Shown here piece by piece: positions 1-7,739 of a DNA stretch of 26,851 bases. Numbering within the stretch: position 1 is the first letter of the stretch; each line of letters begins with the position of its first letter. This DNA is from an uncultured bacterium (lineage in GTDB: Bacteria > Actinomycetota > Coriobacteriia > Coriobacteriales > Coriobacteriaceae), in assembly GCA_905215725.1 (NCBI GenBank), contig CAJMRD010000023.1, positions 1 through 26,851 on the forward strand. The letters run 5' to 3'. Below the pieces are notes generated by a model that saw only the letters and a program-made list of their open reading frames with translations, did not search any database and was not told the origin of the DNA. The translations under genes were made by a program, and so were the position numbers.

Positions 1-1034
1 ATCTTGATGCCGAAGAAGGACAGGCCCTCGCAGACCCATTTGCGCGCGCGGATGTGGTTCTCGCCGATGCCGGCGGTAAAGGTGATGGTGTCCACGCCCG
101 CCATGGAAGCAATCATGGAGCCGGCCTGCTGCATGGCCTTGTAGGCGAACATATCGAAGGCGAGCAGGCAGCGCTCGTCGCCCTCGGAGGCGCGCGTGCG
201 GATGTCGCGGGCGTCGTTGGAGATACCCGAAATGGCAAGCAGACCAGACTGCTTGTTCATCATGTCGTCGACTTCCTGGTAACTGTAGCCGCCCTCGCGC
301 TGAAGATAACACACGGTGGCCGGGTCGATGGAACCGCAACGGGTACCCATCATCAGGCCGTCAAGCGGCGTGAGGCCCATCGTGGTGTCGCGGCACACGC
401 CGTCCTCAATGGCGGCAAGCGAGGCACCATTGCCCAGATGGCACGAAAGCAGGCGGTGGCAGCGCGAGCCCAGGATCTCCTTGGCCATCATCCACTCGTA
501 GCGGTGGCTCGTACCGTGTGCGCCGTACTTGCGCACGTGGTACTTGTCGCACACGTCCTTGGGCAGCGCGTAGGTGTAGGCGACCTCGGGCATGGTCATG
601 TGGAACGAGGTGTCGAAGACGGCCACATTGGGCAGCTCCGGATACTTCTCGCGGCAATACTCGATTGCCGCGGCCTCGCCGTAATTGTGCAGCGGAGCGA
701 GCGGTGCCACCTCAAGGATCTTAGCCATGACCTCATCGTCGACGACCGCGGAATCATCGAAGTGCCAGCCGCCCTGAACGATACGATGGCCAATGCCATC
801 AATCGTAAAGTCGGTCTTCTCGAGCTCCTCGAGCACGCGAGCGATAGCAGAGCGATGATCGGGGAAAGGGACCTCCTCGGTCTGCTTGGCGCCACCGTTC
901 TCGGAGTGGCCAAAGATGCCCATGTCCGAAGCGATACGTTCGCAGTTGCCCTTGGCGAAAACCTCTCGGGTATCGGTATCCAAAAGCTGATATTTAAGGC
1001 TTGAGCTGCCGGCGTTGACAACAAGTACGTTCAT
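1..1034 (-). CDS. ackA: Acetate kinase, upstream-truncated by window (C-terminus missing)
   Basis: Acetate kinase makes ATP and acetate from acetyl phosphate and ADP in the cytosol, the last step of fermentative acetate production. The minus strand reads open from an ATG at 1034 to the window edge (344 codons), so the last ~50 residues lie outside. Seen: N-terminal phosphate-binding motif NAGSSSLKY, GIGHRIVQGG, the catalytic loop AHGTSHRY with both His residues (His173 and His177), and the block DTTMGLTPLDGLMMGTRCG. A GGAG site sits 4 nt before the ATG. It lies directly downstream of a second full-length ackA on the same strand and the two are clearly homologous along their length, so this is a tandem duplication that has diverged. 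A terminator between them and a promoter-like region suggest it has its own transcript. In HRIVQGG a Gln replaces the His of the usual HRVVHGG; both copies share this. Confidence 0.93.
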   Translation of the reverse strand, partial: MNVLVVNAGSSSLKYQLLDTDTREVFAKGNCERIASDMGIFGHSENGGAKQTEEVPFPDHRSAIARVLEELEKTDFTIDGIGHRIVQGGWHFDDSAVVDDEVMAKILEVAPLAPLHNYGEAAAIEYCREKYPELPNVAVFDTSFHMTMPEVAYTYALPKDVCDKYHVRKYGAHGTSHRYEWMMAKEILGSRCHRLLSCHLGNGASLAAIEDGVCRDTTMGLTPLDGLMMGTRCGSIDPATVCYLQREGGYSYQEVDDMMNKQSGLLAISGISNDARDIRTRASEGDERCLLAFDMFAYKAMQQAGSMIASMAGVDTITFTAGIGENHIRARKWVCEGLSFFGIK

Positions 1035-1089
1035 GAGACTCCTTTGCAGTGCAATACGGTCGACGCAGACCCCTTAAGGCGGCCGCATT

Positions 1090-1117
1090 TTAATAAGAAG
1101 TTATCACAACTTGATAA
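1090..1117 (-). promoter_or_regulatory. Candidate promoter with overlapping dyad for the downstream ackA copy
   Basis: On the minus strand, TTATCA (1117-1112) and TATTAA (1095-1090) are separated by 16 nt and could be -35 and -10 boxes. The -35 lies in a 17-bp inverted repeat, TTATCA-CAACT-TGATAA on the plus strand (1101-1117), which may be an operator. A further TATCA half-site lies at 1123-1127. This is a visual prediction. Confidence 0.4.
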
Positions 1118-1146
1118 ATAGCTATCAGTCATATCGCCCAACGAGC

Positions 1147-1194
1147 GCAAAAGAGGGGCCGAACGGCGCTCGGTCGTCCAGCCCCTCCCCTCTT
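1147..1194 (-). terminator. Rho-independent terminator after the full-length ackA
   Basis: Plus-strand AAGAGGGG (1151-1158) pairs with CCCCTCTT (1187-1194). Read on the minus strand, the stem starts 4 nt after the ackA stop codon and is followed by TTTTGCG. It separates the two acetate kinase genes into distinct transcription units, although some read-through is likely. Confidence 0.7.
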
Positions 1195-1198
1195 GCAA

Positions 1199-2377
1199 TT
1201 ACTTGCCGTTGACGATGCGCTCGACGTCGGAGGCGATCATGAACTCCTCGTCCGTGGGGATGACGAAGATCTTGACCTTGGAATCCTTGGCAGACAGGCA
1301 CCAAGCGCCGTCGCCACGCAGGGCGTTGCGGGCATGATCCATCTTGACGCCCATAAAGGCCAGGCGGTCGGCACCGCCGGCGCGGACCGCCGGAGCGTGC
1401 TCGCCGATGCCGGCAGTAAAGACAAGGGTGTCCATACCGCACATAGAAGTAGCCATCTCGGCAGCCTTGGCGGCAATCTTGTAGACAAACATGTCGAAGG
1501 CGAGCTGAGCATCGGGGTCACCAGCGGCGGCGAGCTCCTCGACGTTGCGGCAGTCGTTGGTCTTGCCGCCGGTCACAGCCAAAAGGCCGGACTTCTTGTT
1601 CATCATCTCGTCGACCTCGTCGAAGGTGTAGCCACCCTCGCGCTGCAGGTAGCACACGGTAGCCGGGTCGATGGAGCCACAGCGGGTGCCCATCATGACG
1701 CCGTCGAGCGGCGTCAAGCCCATGGTGGTATCCATGCACTTGCCGTCCTCGATGGCGCACAGGGAAGCGCCGGAGCCGATGTGGCACACGACGACCTTGC
1801 GGGCCTCGCCGTTGGTCATCTCGGCGACCTTCTTGGAGATGTAGCGATAGCTGGTGCCGTGAGCGCCATACTTACGGATGTGCAGCTTGTCGCAAACATC
1901 CTTGGGAAGGGCGTAGGTCTTGGCGACCTCGGGCATGTTGAAGTGGAAAGCGGTGTCGTAGACCGTGACGTTGGGCAGATCGGGATACTGCTCCAGGCAG
2001 TACTCGATAACGTTGGCCTCGGGGTTGTTGTGCAGCGGCGCCAGCGGGGCGACCTCGCGAATCTTGGCAAGGACGTCCTCGTCGACGAGGGAGGAATCAC
2101 CAAAGTACCAACCGCCCTGAACGATACGGTGACCAATGCCCTCGATCTTGACGCCGTTGGCCTCAAGGTCCTTCAGGACGACCTCGATGGCGACCTTGTG
2201 GTCGGGGAACTCGATGTTCTCGGTCACCTTCTTGGAGCCATTGGCAGCATGGGTGAAGGTACCGCCGGTAAAGCAGACGCGCTCGCAGGAGCCCTTTGCG
2301 GACACCTTGTGGGACTTGGTATCGATGACCTGATACTTAAGGGTCGAAGATCCTGCGTTGACGACCAGAACGTTCAT
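1199..2377 (-). CDS. ackA: Acetate kinase, full length
   Basis: A complete 392-residue acetate kinase, the usual size for the family (about 400). Seen: NAGSSTLKY at the N-terminus, GIGHRIVQGG, the long conserved block DTTMGLTPLDGVMMGTRCG, the FTAGIGEHAP nucleotide-site segment, and a C-terminal IPTDEEFMIA, where the E-E pair normally contributes to metal binding. A GGGAG ribosome site lies 6 nt before the ATG. Oddity: in the catalytic loop, where nearly all family members have HGTSH, this copy reads AHGTSYRY, so Tyr177 replaces the second conserved His; the first His (His173, the catalytic one in characterised enzymes) is kept. The tandem copy downstream keeps both His residues. Activity as an acetate kinase is likely but kinetics or substrate preference may differ. 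No phosphotransacetylase gene is adjacent within the window. Confidence 0.96.
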   Translation of the reverse strand: MNVLVVNAGSSTLKYQVIDTKSHKVSAKGSCERVCFTGGTFTHAANGSKKVTENIEFPDHKVAIEVVLKDLEANGVKIEGIGHRIVQGGWYFGDSSLVDEDVLAKIREVAPLAPLHNNPEANVIEYCLEQYPDLPNVTVYDTAFHFNMPEVAKTYALPKDVCDKLHIRKYGAHGTSYRYISKKVAEMTNGEARKVVVCHIGSGASLCAIEDGKCMDTTMGLTPLDGVMMGTRCGSIDPATVCYLQREGGYTFDEVDEMMNKKSGLLAVTGGKTNDCRNVEELAAAGDPDAQLAFDMFVYKIAAKAAEMATSMCGMDTLVFTAGIGEHAPAVRAGGADRLAFMGVKMDHARNALRGDGAWCLSAKDSKVKIFVIPTDEEFMIASDVERIVNGK

Positions 2378-2430
2378 GTGTCTCCCTACTAACAGGCGGT
2401 GTGGCGCCGCCAGGTTACATACGCTTCAAT

Positions 2431-2464
2431 AATAAACCCAAACGCCCTCGCGCTCGGGTTTATT
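2431..2464. terminator. Hairpin between the MFS gene and ackA
   Basis: A perfect 9-bp stem, AATAAACCC (2431-2439) with GGGTTTATT (2456-2464), lies 34 nt after the MFS stop codon on the minus strand. No long T-run follows, but the arm itself ends in T-rich sequence. It could terminate the MFS transcript or sit in the 5' leader of ackA, since only ~53 nt separate it from the ackA start. Confidence 0.5.
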
Positions 2465-2497
2465 GCGTTGATATATAAGTTATCGGTGTCCAAATAC

Positions 2498-3658
2498 TCA
2501 CGGCCTTTGACTTGTAAGACGAAAGAGCGCGGGGATATACACCAAGGAAGAAATCCCGAGCGCAACAAGCAATACGACTCGAATGCCTGCAACGCTACTC
2601 AACACAGCGTTGAGCAGATAGAAAAGAACGGCACCCACCGCCACCATCTGGCTTTGAACCGAAATCAGTGAACAGCGCATCGAAGAATCGGCAGCATTTT
2701 GAAAAACTGAGTATTTGATTGGGGCAAACAACGAGTACGCAACCGTCTGCAGCACATAGAACACGGGCAGCAAATTAGCCGGAGTAAGGGGAATCAAAAA
2801 CAAAGCTGTCAATACTAAGCGAATGATGCCGCATATACACGCAAAACGGCCCTTGTCGACACGAGTAATCGCACTGGGCACAATAAACCCTATGGAGGCC
2901 GAGGCAAGGAGCTGGACCGCAATGGTCACACCCGAAGCGACGGCATTCATTCCGCGACCCGCAAGCAGCAGTGAGAAAAAGTCTTCCAGGGCGACAAAAG
3001 CAAATGCCTGAGAACAGTCCATGATGAACGCTGAACGAAGAATGCCATTACACGCAATAGCGGCACCGATCATCTTCGGGCTAATTCCACGCTCAGGTGT
3101 CCCCGCAGTGCTCCCTCTTTGCATCTCAGGAATGCAGACAACGACAACCAACGTCAACACCATTGCGATGATATCTGCCGAAAGACCAATGAGATATGCA
3201 CCGACAGACGAAATGAAACCGCCCACGCAAGCGGAGATGGCATAAGAGGCATAGAAAACAAATCGCTCAACGACATTAAGTCTTACGAGCTGGTCCTGAG
3301 AGACGCTGTCAATGTAAATCGCTTCGATGGATCCGCTCACACATGCAACGGCAAAACCTTTAAGAGCAAACGCACCGATTAAAAGCAGAGGAGAACGGAC
3401 GAGAAGCAGGGCGGCGTAGTATCCAAGCATTCCCACGACGCCAACGAGGCCGCTTGTCTTTCGTCCAAACCTATCAGCAATATAGCCAGTGGGAACTTCA
3501 AGGATGAACTTGCTCACTTGATATGCAATCATCATGCTAGAAATCGCCACCATCGAGAATCCGACGAATTCAAGGTAAACCGTCAGAAAATACAAGATGG
3601 TGCTGAAGTTCGACAGAAAAACGAACGTCATATAAAGCAAAACCGTACGGTTTTTCAT
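2498..3658 (-). CDS. MFS transporter (drug-exporter-like)
   Basis: A 386-residue integral membrane protein with about 12 hydrophobic segments. Motif A of the major facilitator superfamily is visible in the loop after helix 2 as GYIADRFGRK (residues 58-67), and helix 2 ends with a SKFILEVPTG segment typical of the MFS antiporters annotated as multidrug or Tet-like exporters. The substrate cannot be told from sequence. The ATG at 3658 is chosen because GGAGGGCGG lies just upstream; an in-frame TTG at 3679 would include the ribosome site. It follows a LysR-type regulator gene on the same strand, with two hairpins between, so the regulator may control it. Both genes are more A/T-rich than the neighbours, with many A/T-ending codons, suggesting horizontal transfer. 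Confidence 0.88.
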   Translation of the reverse strand: MKNRTVLLYMTFVFLSNFSTILYFLTVYLEFVGFSMVAISSMMIAYQVSKFILEVPTGYIADRFGRKTSGLVGVVGMLGYYAALLLVRSPLLLIGAFALKGFAVACVSGSIEAIYIDSVSQDQLVRLNVVERFVFYASYAISACVGGFISSVGAYLIGLSADIIAMVLTLVVVVCIPEMQRGSTAGTPERGISPKMIGAAIACNGILRSAFIMDCSQAFAFVALEDFFSLLLAGRGMNAVASGVTIAVQLLASASIGFIVPSAITRVDKGRFACICGIIRLVLTALFLIPLTPANLLPVFYVLQTVAYSLFAPIKYSVFQNAADSSMRCSLISVQSQMVAVGAVLFYLLNAVLSSVAGIRVVLLVALGISSLVYIPALFRLTSQRP

Positions 3659-3738
3659 ACTCCGCCCTCCAAGAACCAATAACCCAAGCCGAAATCTTGG
3701 AAAAGCATGAAGGCAAAGCCGTCAGTCATGTGTTACAA

Positions 3739-3779
3739 GGCGTCAACATTCACTTGACGCCACGAGGCCAAATGGCCTC
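3739..3779 (-). terminator. Tandem hairpins after the LysR gene
   Basis: Two stems follow one another: GAGGCC-AAAT-GGCCTC (3764-3779), which overlaps the LysR stop codon, and GGCGTCAA/TTGACGCC (3739-3746 with 3754-3761). On the minus strand the second is followed only by TTG, so any terminator activity is probably partial; alternatively the second stem is a dyad operator upstream of the MFS gene. Confidence 0.45.
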
Positions 3780-4668
3780 ACGAAGCGAGATGACGCAATA
3801 GGTGAAGAAATACCGTCTGGTGTCGATCGGTCCAGGCATTTTGTCGATAGCAAAAGTAGATGGGCAAGGCTACGTCATGCGAGCCTTCAATGGAGCACTC
3901 GCTCACTTCCAGTCCATCTGATGCGAGAGAAGAGCCAGAAAAACTCAATATCAATCCCCCGGCCTGAAGAAACTCAGCCTGTGCCCTGTTTCCGTATTCG
4001 ACATCGCGAAAGCGGAAATTAACCAGCTGAGCTTCAGGACATTGATTGATTGCATTGAGACAGGGTGACAAGTTAATTGGAACAGCGAGCCTGCCGCCCA
4101 GTAACTCACGGATGGTCATAGCGTCAACAGATTGATGACCTGCTGGGCATGAAAGAACCTTGAGCTCCTTTTCACCCAAATATTTTGAAGAAAGGACACT
4201 GTCCCTTGGTTCCTCAAATGAGATGGCCGCATCCGAAATGCCAAGCACAAGTGATTCAAAGCATGTAGCCGTTGGCTGATGCCACACATCAAGGTGAATC
4301 TGAGGGTGCGAGCTTTCAAACGAATCATACCAGTTTTCGGCAAAAAGGCGCCCCCGCCCATGAAGGCAGGGGGCGTAAAGACGGAAATGGCCGTCAGGCG
4401 AGACGCCGTCGTCCCTCGATTGAGCGTACTTTTTGAGATCGTCGACTTGTGCCAGGATCACGCGTGCACGACGTGCAAATTCTCTGCCCGCCGGAGACAA
4501 AACAGCCTCCCCCGCCGATCGGTTGAGCAAAACGATCTGATACTCAGACTCCAGTTTCTTAATTGCCGACGAGACAGCCTGTGGGCTCACGTGAACGGCG
4601 CGAGCCGCTTTGCGCACGCCGCCGTAGTTCGCTACCGCTTGAAGGTATTCGAGTTGAGAAAGCTGCAT
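3778..4668 (-). CDS. LysR-family transcriptional regulator
   Basis: A 296-residue protein with the normal LysR layout. Residues 1-60 form the winged helix-turn-helix (QLEYLQAVANYGGVRKAAR, then VSPQAVSSAIKKLE), followed by a linker helix and a ligand-binding domain of the periplasmic-binding-protein fold from about residue 90. The effector is unknown. A GGAG ribosome site precedes the ATG at 4668, which lies 41 nt after the HIT gene stop. It is followed on the same strand by the MFS exporter gene, and the usual expectation is that it controls that gene in response to an exported or related compound. Composition is lower in GC than the flanking xse and ackA genes. In the dimerisation region and effector domain nothing looks truncated. 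Confidence 0.92.
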   Translation of the reverse strand: MQLSQLEYLQAVANYGGVRKAARAVHVSPQAVSSAIKKLESEYQIVLLNRSAGEAVLSPAGREFARRARVILAQVDDLKKYAQSRDDGVSPDGHFRLYAPCLHGRGRLFAENWYDSFESSHPQIHLDVWHQPTATCFESLVLGISDAAISFEEPRDSVLSSKYLGEKELKVLSCPAGHQSVDAMTIRELLGGRLAVPINLSPCLNAINQCPEAQLVNFRFRDVEYGNRAQAEFLQAGGLILSFSGSSLASDGLEVSECSIEGSHDVALPIYFCYRQNAWTDRHQTVFLHLLRHLAS

Positions 4669-4709
4669 AGATTACTCCAAAGGCAGCCAAGTCGACGGCC
4701 TACACGCCC

Positions 4710-5045
4710 TCAGATGAGGTTTTCGCCCAGGTTCTTGCCGCCGAGAACGTGCATGTGGAAGTGCATGACGGTCTGGCCGGCGTTGACGCCCTTGTTGGAG
4801 ATGACGCGGAAACCGTCCTCCAGACCCTTGGCCTTGGCGACCTCCTGGATGGCGTGAGCCATGGCGCCCATGGTCTCGGCAGGTACGTTGTCGGCGATGT
4901 CGCTGTAGTGCTTCTTGGGGATCACGAGCGTGTGGACCGGCGCCTGGGGATTGAGGTCGTCGAAGGCGATGACCTGGTCGTCCTCATAGACAACGGTCGA
5001 GGGGATCTCGTGGTTGGCAATTTTGCAGAAGATGCAATCGCACAT
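4710..5045 (-). CDS. HIT-family nucleotide hydrolase (HinT-like)
   Basis: A 111-residue histidine-triad protein of the HinT branch, which hydrolyses AMP-linked phosphoramidates and acts as a cytosolic dimer. The signature HFHMHVLGG is at residues 95-103; the middle His97 is the expected nucleophile. Near the N-terminus, CDCIFCKI offers the Cys pair often seen as a zinc site in this branch. The start at ATG 5045 is preceded by AAGGA 7 nt away; the longer reading from GTG 5063 would begin within the ribosome site. It is downstream of xseA-xseB on the same strand; a perfect TATAAT within an inverted repeat in the gap suggests its own promoter. Confidence 0.94.
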   Translation of the reverse strand: MCDCIFCKIANHEIPSTVVYEDDQVIAFDDLNPQAPVHTLVIPKKHYSDIADNVPAETMGAMAHAIQEVAKAKGLEDGFRVISNKGVNAGQTVMHFHMHVLGGKNLGENLI

Positions 5046-5064
5046 GGTTGGTTCCTTTCTCACA

Positions 5065-5087
5065 GACCAAGGTAATTATATTTGGTC
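5065..5087 (-). promoter_or_regulatory. Candidate HIT-gene promoter with inverted repeat
   Basis: On the minus strand a perfect -10 box TATAAT (5080-5075) sits inside an inverted repeat, GACCAA (5065-5070) with TTGGTC (5082-5087). No good -35 box is seen at the standard spacing, so this is either a weak or activator-dependent promoter, or a small hairpin. Confidence 0.35.
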
Positions 5088-5094
5088 GGGATGG

Positions 5095-5361
5095 TTAGAA
5101 CGAGAGGTTGTCGTCGGTGTTGGCGGCTTCGCCGTCGGCGAGCACGTCGTTGCCGTCGACGTCCTTAAGGAGCACCGAGACCTTCTGCTCGGCATCGGAC
5201 AGACGGGTGCGCAGGCTCTTGAGGAGCTCGACGCCGCGGGTATAGCTCTCGAGCGACTCCTCGAGCTCCATGTCGCCCGACTCCAGGCTGCGGATGATGA
5301 GCTCCAGCTCCTGCGAGGCCTGCTTGTACGTAAGCTGCTCGACCGGGGTCTTCTCTGCCAT
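5095..5361 (-). CDS. xseB: Exodeoxyribonuclease VII small subunit
   Basis: An 88-residue acidic, helical protein. The core TYKQASQELELIIRSLESGD and ESLESYTRGVELLKSLRTRLSDAEQKV matches the XseB family, which forms the multimeric small subunit that binds the long C-terminal helices of XseA. Exonuclease VII degrades single-stranded DNA in either direction to oligonucleotides and functions in repair. The gene follows xseA by 42 nt on the same strand, as usual for this operon, with a GGAAA(C)-type ribosome site just before the ATG. The C-terminal tail (about 20 residues, rich in Asp and Asn) is extended relative to the family core and probably disordered. Confidence 0.95.
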   Translation of the reverse strand: MAEKTPVEQLTYKQASQELELIIRSLESGDMELEESLESYTRGVELLKSLRTRLSDAEQKVSVLLKDVDGNDVLADGEAANTDDNLSF

Positions 5362-5403
5362 ATCTGTTTCCTTTCCTAAAGGTTTATCGCTATGAAACGC
5401 GGC

Positions 5404-6855
5404 CTACTCGACCGTATTGACCGTTGCTGCCACGTTGCCGTCTGCCATGCGCACGCGAATGGCGTCGCCAGGCTTAAAGGTCTTGGCGCTCGTAGCCACA
5501 CCATCATCGCTGTACGCGATGGAATAGCCTCGGGCAAGCACCTTGAGCGGCGACAGGGCATCGAGCGAAGCCGCCGCACGGCCCAGGTCGGACGATGGCT
5601 TGCTGAGCATCGTGCGCCCCTGATGCTCCAGGCGGGAGCTTGCGAGCGTGAGCGCATGGCGCTTGCCATCGAGTCCTGAGGTGCTTGCGATCAAGCGCTC
5701 GGGCAGACGCTCGAAGTTGGAGCGGAAGGCCCCAACCGAACGCGTTATGGCACCGGACAAACGATCGGCCGTCAAGGCAAGCTCTGACTCACGACGCTCG
5801 ACCATAAATGTCGGATCGTTGAGACACGGGCGGCATGCGGCCGCATCGAGCGCGTCGCCCAAGCGAGCCGTATAGGTATCCCAGGAACGACGGCCACGCT
5901 GATCGAGCATCTCCAGGTCGACCTGGGCCGACCCAATCATCGATGCCATCGCGGCACCCAGACGCTGATGGCGCGCCTCGAGCACATCGGCCAACTCCGT
6001 CATGGCCGGCGCCACCGATTCGGCCGCCGCCGTGGGCGTGGAGGCGCGGCGGTCGCTCACCATGTCGCAAATCGAGGTATCGGGCTCATGGCCAATGCCG
6101 GTCACCACGGGCACAGGGCAAGCCGCCACCGCGCGGGCAAGCTCCTCGTCGTTAAAGGTCATGAGGTCCTCGAAGGAACCGCCACCACGCACGAGCAAAA
6201 TACAGTCGGGCGCCGGCGTAATGGCAGCGGCGCGGCGCAAGCCTTCAATAAGCTCTGCCGGCGCACCCTCGCCCTGGACCTTTGCGCCCACGCAGACGAG
6301 CTCGACGAGCGGGTTGCGACGACGCAGCGTGCGCTTGACGTCGTCGATTACGGCACCCGAAAGCGAGGTGACGACCGCCACGCGGGAGCAGAACACCGGT
6401 ATGCGGCGCTTGCGCGCTTCGTCCATCAGACCCTCACGGCGTAGCTTTTCGGCCAGTTGCGCCACTTGTTGACGCAGCAGACCCTCCCCCGCCAGCGAAA
6501 ACGAGCGAGCGACAAAGCTCATACGACCCGTGGGCTTATAGAGGTTGAAGCTGCCCTTAAAGCTCACCTGCATGCCGTCACGCAGATCGAAGGTACGCTT
6601 GAGATAGGCGCCCTTCCAGATGATGCAGTCGACGGCAGCCGAGTCGTCTTTAATCTGGAAGTAGCAATGGCCGCTTCGGGCGTTGGGACCACGGAAACCC
6701 GTGACCTCGCCCAAAACGCTCAGCTGCGGAATGGCATCGAGCGCACCGGCAGCGATTTCTACCGCCTGGCTCACGCTGAGCTCCTTGCGCTCCTGCTCAT
6801 CCGAACCGTCAAACTCGGCGGAAACGGCATTGCCGGTTAGATTCCAGCCTGCCAC
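5404..6855 (-). CDS. xseA: Exodeoxyribonuclease VII large subunit
   Basis: The catalytic subunit of exonuclease VII, 483 residues from the chosen start. Residues ~25-120 form the OB-fold DNA-binding domain (SVLGEVTGFRGPNARSGHCYFQIKDD), and residues ~125-330 the nuclease domain with the typical PVFCSRVAVVTSLSGAVIDD and LLVRGGGSFEDLMTFNDEELARA blocks, GIGHEPDTSICDMVSDRRASTPTAAAE included. Long helices and a C-terminal PLKVLARGYSIAYSDDG segment follow. I place the start at GTG 6855 because AAAGGAGG lies immediately upstream; an earlier ATG at 6873 or GTG 6882 would put the ribosome site inside the gene. It is followed by xseB in the expected operon order. Confidence 0.95.
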   Translation of the reverse strand: MAGWNLTGNAVSAEFDGSDEQERKELSVSQAVEIAAGALDAIPQLSVLGEVTGFRGPNARSGHCYFQIKDDSAAVDCIIWKGAYLKRTFDLRDGMQVSFKGSFNLYKPTGRMSFVARSFSLAGEGLLRQQVAQLAEKLRREGLMDEARKRRIPVFCSRVAVVTSLSGAVIDDVKRTLRRRNPLVELVCVGAKVQGEGAPAELIEGLRRAAAITPAPDCILLVRGGGSFEDLMTFNDEELARAVAACPVPVVTGIGHEPDTSICDMVSDRRASTPTAAAESVAPAMTELADVLEARHQRLGAAMASMIGSAQVDLEMLDQRGRRSWDTYTARLGDALDAAACRPCLNDPTFMVERRESELALTADRLSGAITRSVGAFRSNFERLPERLIASTSGLDGKRHALTLASSRLEHQGRTMLSKPSSDLGRAAASLDALSPLKVLARGYSIAYSDDGVATSAKTFKPGDAIRVRMADGNVAATVNTVE

Positions 6856-6881
6856 GCAGCCTCCTTTCGTCATCGTGCACA

Positions 6882-6895
6882 AGGGCTTCGGCCCT
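6882..6895 (-). other. Small tetraloop hairpin in the xseA leader
   Basis: AGGGC-TTCG-GCCCT (6882-6895), a 5-bp stem on a TTCG/CGAA loop, lies ~12 nt upstream of the xseA ribosome site. It may be the end of the previous transcript or a leader structure; function is unknown. Confidence 0.4.
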
Positions 6896-6924
6896 GCGCA
6901 AATTCAAGTCCAACACATAGTACA

Positions 6925-6954
6925 GCGCCGCGGGGACACGAATCCCCGCGGCGC
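6925..6954 (-). terminator. GC-rich hairpin after the zinc metallopeptidase gene
   Basis: A perfect 11-bp stem GCGCCGCGGGG (6925-6935) with CCCCGCGGCGC (6944-6954) and an 8-nt loop, 16 nt past the stop codon of the upstream gene on the minus strand. There is no T-run, so it is a strong structure but not a classical intrinsic terminator. Confidence 0.6.
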
Positions 6955-6970
6955 CCAGCGACCCAATTTG

Positions 6971-7675
6971 TTATCGGTTGGAGTTTCTGTTGTAGCGAGC
7001 TATAAGATAGAGCAGCTGAATAATCGAGGTGAGCGCAGCGGCAACATAGGTAAGCGCGGCGGCCGTCAGTACCTTCTTGGCACCGTTGACCTGCTTGGAA
7101 CTCATACCCGACTGCTCGATGTACGCCACGGCGCGTCGGCTGGCGTCAATCTCGACAGGCAGCGTAACGAGTTGGAACAGTACACTAAACGAGAAGAAGA
7201 TCAACGCGAGGGATGTGAGCCCGGCAATGTTCATAAACAGGCCCAAGAGCAACACGATGGTCCAGGTGTTCTGGGTAAAGTTGACGACCGGCACGAGGGC
7301 GGTACGTACTTTCATCATGGCATAGCCGCTTTGACGCTGGGCGGCATGGCCTGCCTCGTGGCAGGCGACGGCAACGCTTGCGACCGAACCGCCCGAACGG
7401 TTGGCATCCGACAGATACAGGTTGTTATCCTGCGGGTTGTAATGGTCGGTGAGCTCACCGGCGACACCCTTGATACCCACGGCATTGCAACCGTTGGCGT
7501 CAAGCATGCGGCGAGCAACCGTGGCGCCCGTGTCGCCGTCCGAGCGAACCTTGGACCAGGTCTTGTACGTCGAATTGATATAGCTCTGCGCAGCAAGGCC
7601 AAGCACTGTACAAACAAGAACAACCAGCAGGTACAGCGGGTCGATGCCAAAGCCGTAACCATAGTAATAAGGCAT
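6971..7675 (-). CDS. Membrane zinc metallopeptidase, YugP-like
   Basis: A 234-residue membrane protein with the zinc-protease motif HEAGH at residues 106-110 (VACHEAGHAAQRQ). It has an N-terminal transmembrane helix (about 12-30) preceded by a Tyr/Gly-rich start, a peptidase region (about 50-125) and hydrophobic segments at about 130-180 and 205-228. This order matches the YugP/zinc metallopeptidase family of uncharacterised membrane proteases; physiological substrates are not known. GGAGGA lies 6 nt before the ATG. The gene is between rnd and xseA on the same strand, with a 64-nt gap from rnd, and could share its transcript. The Asp in the third zinc-ligand region is VEIDASRRA at about 175, consistent with an active enzyme. 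Confidence 0.88.
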   Translation of the reverse strand: MPYYYGYGFGIDPLYLLVVLVCTVLGLAAQSYINSTYKTWSKVRSDGDTGATVARRMLDANGCNAVGIKGVAGELTDHYNPQDNNLYLSDANRSGGSVASVAVACHEAGHAAQRQSGYAMMKVRTALVPVVNFTQNTWTIVLLLGLFMNIAGLTSLALIFFSFSVLFQLVTLPVEIDASRRAVAYIEQSGMSSKQVNGAKKVLTAAALTYVAAALTSIIQLLYLIARYNRNSNR

Positions 7676-7739
7676 GCGAATTCCTCCGAATCGAATTACA
7701 CGTTGGAGGCATTCTACCCACTCAACCGGCTAGGCTTCC

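Noticed and set aside
54..1004. Plus-strand ORF of 316 residues
   Set aside because: Antisense of the partial acetate kinase on the minus strand, which shows all family motifs.
1193..2392. Long plus-strand ORF opposite ackA (399 residues)
   Set aside because: It is the antisense shadow of a clear acetate kinase; its translation has Ala/Gly/His/Val-rich low-information composition and no family motifs.
3764..3779. Transposon end or attachment site near the A/T-richer LysR-MFS pair
   Set aside because: The inverted repeats there are local hairpins; no matching repeat was found at the other border.
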